DNA of 9,568 nucleotides from an uncultured Collinsella sp. (GTDB lineage Bacteria; Actinomycetota; Coriobacteriia; Coriobacteriales; Coriobacteriaceae), in contig UQKL01000027.1 in NCBI GenBank assembly GCA_900541695.1, positions 1-9,568 of the forward strand, in the 5' to 3' direction. The position numbers and the translations under genes were made by a program. Position 1 is the first letter of the stretch. Each line of letters starts with the position of its first letter. The notes beneath the pieces were generated by a model. It worked only from the letters and a program-made list of their open reading frames with translations. It did not search any database and was not told the DNA's origin. Positions 5,541 through 9,568 of the stretch are shown piece after piece.

Positions 5541-6281
5541 ATGACCGTGTCAGCTGAAAAGACGCCGGGTATCTCGGCTATCGATACGACGAACTTTGCG
5601 CGCCAGATCGTGCTGGACTTTGAGTTTGCGCCGGTGCCAAAGCAGCGCCAGCGCCGTGGACTGCGCAACGAGATTATCGAGGTCGGCGCCGTCAAGCTCG
5701 ATTATCACGGCAACGTTATGGGCGAGTTCTCGCAGTTTGTGCAGACGGAATTTACCGAAGGCGTCGCGTTCCCCGTCCGCGAGCTCACAGGGATATCGGC
5801 CGTGGACACCGCGATGGCCGATCCGCTCTACGTGGTGATCAAAAGGCTCAGCGATTGGATCGGTCGCTACTCCGCCCAGGTGGTTTGCTGGAGCGGGGCG
5901 GATCGTCGACAGCTTTTGACCGAGTGCCAGGCAAAACACATCGACCTTTCCGCATTTCCTACGGACTGGGCCGACCTGCAGGCGTTTTACACCTCGATTA
6001 TGGATGTGGGCAGCCACGGGTGCGTCTCTTTGAGTGACGCGGCGACGTGGTTTGGCATCGAGTTCGACGAGTCGACGGGTCACGCCCACAGCGCCCTGGC
6101 CGATGCACGCGTGACCGCCAAGCTGCTCAAGCAGATGATGGACGGGGACTATCACGTGAGTCTGCGCGCCCAGGAAGTCCGCCAACGATGGGGGATGGGC
6201 GAGCGAGCCCAGACGCGCCTTTCCAGCAAGTGCCCCGAGCTGGGCGACCTGCTGCTGAAGCTGAAGGCGGAGGGGAGGTAG
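5541..6281 (+). CDS. DEDDh 3'-5' exonuclease (RNase T/DnaQ fold, ERI-1/KapD-like)
   Basis: A 246-residue predicted cytoplasmic exonuclease. Exo I is VLDFEF with D26 and E28. Exo II is likely D121 in WSGADRRQLL. Exo III is HAHSALADAR with H183 and D188, giving the complete DEDDh metal-binding set. The segments NEIIEVGAVKLD and FPVRELTGIS are typical of the ERI-1/KapD-like branch. About 45 residues follow the catalytic core and are basic, without a recognised domain. The start ATG at 5541 has GGAG (5530-5533) at 7 nt. Members trim RNA or DNA 3' ends, but the substrate cannot be told here. It stands alone: a terminator lies upstream and the restriction operon downstream is convergent. Lack of polymerase context argues against the replicative proofreading subunit. 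Confidence 0.88.
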   Translation: MTVSAEKTPGISAIDTTNFARQIVLDFEFAPVPKQRQRRGLRNEIIEVGAVKLDYHGNVMGEFSQFVQTEFTEGVAFPVRELTGISAVDTAMADPLYVVIKRLSDWIGRYSAQVVCWSGADRRQLLTECQAKHIDLSAFPTDWADLQAFYTSIMDVGSHGCVSLSDAATWFGIEFDESTGHAHSALADARVTAKLLKQMMDGDYHVSLRAQEVRQRWGMGERAQTRLSSKCPELGDLLLKLKAEGR

Positions 6282-6441
6282 GGAGCGGACATCATTGTCG
6301 TTTTCGCCTGCGAAGAAGGAATCAATTAACTACAAAGTGTGGATGGCTTCTAGTGAAGACTTAACCACCAGATTATGAAAGGGTTAGCGGGCCATTGGGG
6401 TCGCAGTGTTCACCCGTCGCAAGACGTTGCTCGTTCAAATT

Positions 6442-6484
6442 GGGACGCTCCGCATCCGATGAAACGGTTGATGCGGAGCGTCCC
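6442..6484 (-). terminator. Terminator hairpin of the hsdR operon
   Basis: A perfect 15-bp stem: GGGACGCTCCGCATC (6442-6456) with its complement at 6470-6484, around a 13-nt loop. It begins 21 bp after the hsdR stop on the minus strand. The T tract on that side is short (AATTTG), and none exists on the plus side. Given position and stem strength it most likely ends the hsd transcript and shields the convergent exonuclease gene from read-through. Confidence 0.65.
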
Positions 6485-6505
6485 TAGAGACCTGTCTTCT
6501 GTTGC

Positions 6506-9418
6506 CTAATAGTAGAGTTCGATATATGAATACGCCTTATCAAAAAGAGCCTGGTCTTTGAGCTTGTAGCGCATCCAAAGAATGGCGCGTAGCTGCTTCT
6601 TGACCTCTTTGACGCCTGCTGTGGTTGCCTGCCAACCGTCGAATCGGGTGATCTTAACGATTTCGTCGATGTCGCCGACGATGTTCTCGACGATGATTGG
6701 CGTGTCCCCATTCTTTACACCATTGAAGAGTTCTGTGAGGGCCGCCTTGCCCTTGTCCTCCTCTTCTTCGGGCACGACTTCCTTTTCGGCCGCTCGAGCC
6801 TCTCTGGCGAGGTCGATGAGCATCTTGAGGAACTCGACGCTGTTGATGAGACCTTGCTCGTGACGTTCCCTCAGGTCCTCCAGGCGCTCGCCGAGCTTCT
6901 GGAACTTGCCATTCTTATCGTGCCTGCGGATTCGGGCAACGAGATCTATCTCCAGCTTACGCGTGATCTTCTCGGTATTGCTCTTGTCGTTGATGAAGTG
7001 CTCGATCATGTCCTCGTCGAGTTCAAGGATGTCGTCATCGTCTCGGACTCTCTCGACGGTGATGTTCTCGTGCACGAGCTCGATTGTCTTGGGCCCGAGC
7101 GCTGCCCAGATGAGCTTCCCGCGATTGTCTACCGGTCTCACGGAATCGTAGACCTGCGAGAGCCAGATGAAATCGGGCTTGTAGGGATTGAGACATGGGT
7201 CGGGCGAAAGGGCTTCCCACGCTCTGTTCAAGACCGAGAAGTCGGCCCCAAACTGGTCTTTCACCTTTGTCGTTGGCAGGCATTGTTGAGCTTCGAGAAG
7301 GGACTCCCAATCCGCGCTGCGGCGGTCTCTGACCGTTGAGAAGTACTCAAGACAGCAATGCATAAGCCCGGGTAGCTCGGCCTTTACCTCGTCGATGTTG
7401 GTTATAACCTTCTGCACCTCGGCCTCGTCGAAGTGCAGAGACTTGGCGACGTTGTCGAAGAGGCCGATATAGTCGACAATGAGACCGAATGTCTTCTTGT
7501 CGTTGTAGACGCGGTTGGTTCGACAGATTGCCTGCAACAGCGTGTGGTCGCGCAAGGGCTTGTCAAGGTACTGAGTTTGCAGGATGGGCGCATCGAACCC
7601 CGTGAGCAGCTTTGCAGTGACGATGAGAACCTTGAGCGGATCGTCCGGGTCGCGGAAACGGTCAAGGAGCTGTTCCTCGGCATCGCGATCTCGACGGTAT
7701 GCCTTGTAGCGGTCTTCCTTGTCGTTGTTCGTGTCCATGACGATGGTGACTGCATCAGCGCCCAAGAGCTTGTCGAGCTCCTCCTTATACAGCAGGCAGC
7801 ACTCTCGGTCGTAGCAGACTACCTGCGCCTTGAAGCCGTCGGGCTCAACCTTTGACTTGAAGTGCCTGGCGATGTGCTCGCATACCTTGTGGATGCGGTC
7901 GGGGGCCTTCATGACGGACTCGATCTTGACGCGCCTGGTGAGTTCCGCCTTGTCCTCTTTGCTGAGGTCTCGGGTCATTTCGTCAAAGGCGGCATTCACG
8001 ACCTCTTGGTTGACGTGGAGCTCGACGGGAACGGTTTCAAAATGGAGCGGCAATGTGGCGTGGTCGCGGATGGAGTCGGCGAAGGAATAGCGGCTCATGT
8101 AGCCGGACTTGTCCTCCTTGGCACCGAAGGTGTGGAAGGTGTTCTTGTCGGTTCGGTTGATGGGCGTGCCGGTCAAGCCGAAGAAAAAGGCGTTTGGCAA
8201 GGCGAGTCGCATCTTCTCGCCGAGGTCGCCCTCTTGGGTGCGGTGCGCCTCGTCGACCATGAGGATGATGTTCTCGCGCTCGTTGAGCGTCCCCGCAACC
8301 TCGCTGAATTTGAAGATGGTGGTGATGAGGATCTTTCTCATGTCCTGCTTGAAGAAGGACTCAAGCTCCTCCTTGCTGCCGGCGCTTGCGAGGTTGGGGA
8401 TGTCGGATGCGTTGAAGGTCCCCGTGATCTGGGTCTCGAGGTCGATTCGGTCATCCACGATGACGACGGTCGGGTTCTTGAGTTCGGGGACCATGCGCAG
8501 CTTCTGGGCAGCGAATACCATGAGCAGTGACTTTCCTGAGCCCTGGAAATGCCAAATGAGGCCACGCTTCGGGTATCCTGCGCGGACGCGGTCCACGATG
8601 AGGTTCGCGCCCTCGAACTGTTGGTAGCGACAGATCAGCTTGATGCGTCGATGCTTCTTGTCGGTGGCGAAGAGCGTGAAGAACTGGAAGATGTCCATGA
8701 CGTTCGTGGGGGTTAGCATGGACGCCATGCTTCTCTTGACGTCGGCAAGTGTGCCCTCGCTCTTCTTGTCGCCCTCATGCCAGGGTCCCCACATCTCGGG
8801 AGGCATGTTCACCGACCCGTAGCGATAGCATTTTCCTTCACTGGCGAAGTTGATGGCGCTACAGACGAACATCTGCGGGATGCTCTTCTCATATTTAGCG
8901 ATGTCGCCAGCGCCGTCGAGCCAGGTTATCGAATCGCGCACCGGCGTCTTGAACTCGCCGATGACGAGCGGAAATCCATTGACAAGAAGGACGAGGTCGA
9001 GGCGCTTGCCGCCCTGCTCCTGGGGGTAGACCCACTGGTTGGTGACGATGTACTCGTTTTTGTCAAGATCGCCGCTCGCCGCCGTGCCAAAGAAGCGGAT
9101 GGGGACCATGCGGCCGTCTTTGCCGTAGGGGAATGAGTTTTCCTCGATGACGAGCTTTTTGAACCGCTCGTTGGTGGAGACCAGGTTCTGCGGACTTGTG
9201 GACTGAATGAGGGCCCTGAGTCGGTAGATGATCTCGTCGGTGCGATCGGGGTCTTCTGCGATCTCCGGGTTAAGCCTGATGAGGGCGTCCTTGACCATGG
9301 GCTCGACCATGACGTCGGCATGGCGGCGCGGGAGGTCTTCGGCAGCCACGTATCTCCAGCCAAGGCTGGCAAGCGCCTCGACGCTCATTTGCTCGATGGT
9401 GTTGTCCTCGTTAAACAT
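6506..9418 (-). CDS. hsdR: Type I restriction enzyme, R (restriction/translocase) subunit
   Basis: A 970-residue motor-nuclease subunit, close to the usual length of about 1000. It joins HsdM and HsdS in a complex that translocates unmethylated foreign DNA using ATP and cuts it at a distance. The N-terminal PD-(D/E)XK nuclease has D141 (KRLDLVLLVNG) and E155-F-K157. The SF2 helicase core has Walker A FQGSGKS (291-297), DEAH (389-392), TGTP (416-419), LLTGFDAP (604-611) and QAICRTNR (629-636). The C-terminal region (about 700-970) is charged, as expected for the part that docks on the methylase. All catalytic motifs are present and I see no frameshift. ATG at 9418 has AGGA at 7 nt and overlaps the end of hsdS by 8 bp, so the two are translationally coupled. 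Confidence 0.96.
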   Translation of the reverse strand: MFNEDNTIEQMSVEALASLGWRYVAAEDLPRRHADVMVEPMVKDALIRLNPEIAEDPDRTDEIIYRLRALIQSTSPQNLVSTNERFKKLVIEENSFPYGKDGRMVPIRFFGTAASGDLDKNEYIVTNQWVYPQEQGGKRLDLVLLVNGFPLVIGEFKTPVRDSITWLDGAGDIAKYEKSIPQMFVCSAINFASEGKCYRYGSVNMPPEMWGPWHEGDKKSEGTLADVKRSMASMLTPTNVMDIFQFFTLFATDKKHRRIKLICRYQQFEGANLIVDRVRAGYPKRGLIWHFQGSGKSLLMVFAAQKLRMVPELKNPTVVIVDDRIDLETQITGTFNASDIPNLASAGSKEELESFFKQDMRKILITTIFKFSEVAGTLNERENIILMVDEAHRTQEGDLGEKMRLALPNAFFFGLTGTPINRTDKNTFHTFGAKEDKSGYMSRYSFADSIRDHATLPLHFETVPVELHVNQEVVNAAFDEMTRDLSKEDKAELTRRVKIESVMKAPDRIHKVCEHIARHFKSKVEPDGFKAQVVCYDRECCLLYKEELDKLLGADAVTIVMDTNNDKEDRYKAYRRDRDAEEQLLDRFRDPDDPLKVLIVTAKLLTGFDAPILQTQYLDKPLRDHTLLQAICRTNRVYNDKKTFGLIVDYIGLFDNVAKSLHFDEAEVQKVITNIDEVKAELPGLMHCCLEYFSTVRDRRSADWESLLEAQQCLPTTKVKDQFGADFSVLNRAWEALSPDPCLNPYKPDFIWLSQVYDSVRPVDNRGKLIWAALGPKTIELVHENITVERVRDDDDILELDEDMIEHFINDKSNTEKITRKLEIDLVARIRRHDKNGKFQKLGERLEDLRERHEQGLINSVEFLKMLIDLAREARAAEKEVVPEEEEDKGKAALTELFNGVKNGDTPIIVENIVGDIDEIVKITRFDGWQATTAGVKEVKKQLRAILWMRYKLKDQALFDKAYSYIELYY

Positions 9419-9568
9419 CTCCGAGTCCTAACTCCTGGTCCAAGATTTTCTTCGTCGTGGCGTTTAACTCATCGAGGGCCTTTTGTACGGCAAATTTCGA
9501 TTTGTCGACCGAGGCGGCGAAGTCGGCGAACTCCTGCTGGAGCTCGAGCGGAGGAACCGGAACCGGCA
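9411..9568 (-). CDS. hsdS: Type I restriction enzyme, S (specificity) subunit, C-terminal 51 residues
   Basis: The minus-strand frame from the window edge to TAA (9413-9411) reads through PPLELQQEFADFAASVDKSK and ends LDQELGLGDV. The PPLxLQxxFAxF.....DKSK pattern followed by a coiled-coil-like helix is characteristic of the conserved region after a target recognition domain in HsdS, which packs against HsdM. Both recognition domains lie outside the window, so the DNA target cannot be inferred. The stop overlaps the hsdR start by 8 bp. hsdM is expected further right. Confidence 0.9.
   Translation of the reverse strand, partial: PVPVPPLELQQEFADFAASVDKSKFAVQKALDELNATTKKILDQELGLGDV

Noticed and set aside
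5240..5557. Plus-strand open frame of 105 codons before the exonuclease
   Set aside because: It reads through a strong terminator and a leader hairpin and overlaps the exonuclease start in another frame; Cys/Ser/His-rich with no domain.
6282..6441. tRNA or small RNA gene between the exonuclease and the hsd terminator
   Set aside because: No cloverleaf arms or TTCRA-type T-loop were found; only a weak 5-bp inverted repeat is present.
6854..8530. Plus-strand open frames inside hsdR
   Set aside because: hsdR has all its motifs in one uninterrupted frame; these are antisense frames with V/L/D-rich translations and no recognisable motifs.

Overview
The window is moderately GC-rich chromosomal DNA. 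It carries intact metabolic genes, an IS remnant and defence-type genes. Codon usage, the mix of families and the long structured intergenic regions suggest an anaerobic gut actinobacterium of the Coriobacteriia (Collinsella-like). This placement is an impression from family content, not a database match.

Layout. Bases 1-77 are the right end of an IS3-family (IS150-like) element: the last 12 codons of a transposase plus a probable terminal inverted repeat. At 155-862 (minus) is a YheO/DauR-type PAS-HTH regulator, divergent from an NCS2 nucleobase permease at 1164-2558 (plus). The shared intergenic region holds a good sigma70-type promoter with a Fur-box-like sequence over it, and two near-identical 13-bp sites in inverted orientation. 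A strong hairpin follows the permease.

Bases 2640-5090 look like accessory DNA. A perfect 25-bp inverted repeat, each arm containing a 14-bp palindrome, sits directly before a GTG-started ATPase/winged-helix/PD-(D/E)XK protein (Arch_ATPase-DUF234 type, 2734-4125). Next comes a non-coding stretch ending in five tandem units with an exact 23-bp period (4318-4432). Only 3 bp later begins the C-terminal half of a second, different ATPase-nuclease family (DUF4143), with its ATPase domain missing.

After a 454-bp gap with a plus-strand rho-independent terminator comes a DEDDh 3'-5' exonuclease (5541-6281). On the minus strand, convergent with it, lies the end of a type I restriction-modification operon: the 3' end of hsdS (9411-9568) overlaps hsdR (6506-9418), and a 15-bp stem hairpin follows. 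The hsdM gene and most of hsdS must lie beyond the right edge.

Working together: the PAS-HTH protein probably controls the divergent permease. HsdR and HsdS form the restriction enzyme with an HsdM encoded outside the window. The two ATPase-nuclease genes, each next to its own unusual repeat structure, are the least understood part, and their position beside hsdRS suggests a defence or mobile-gene island.
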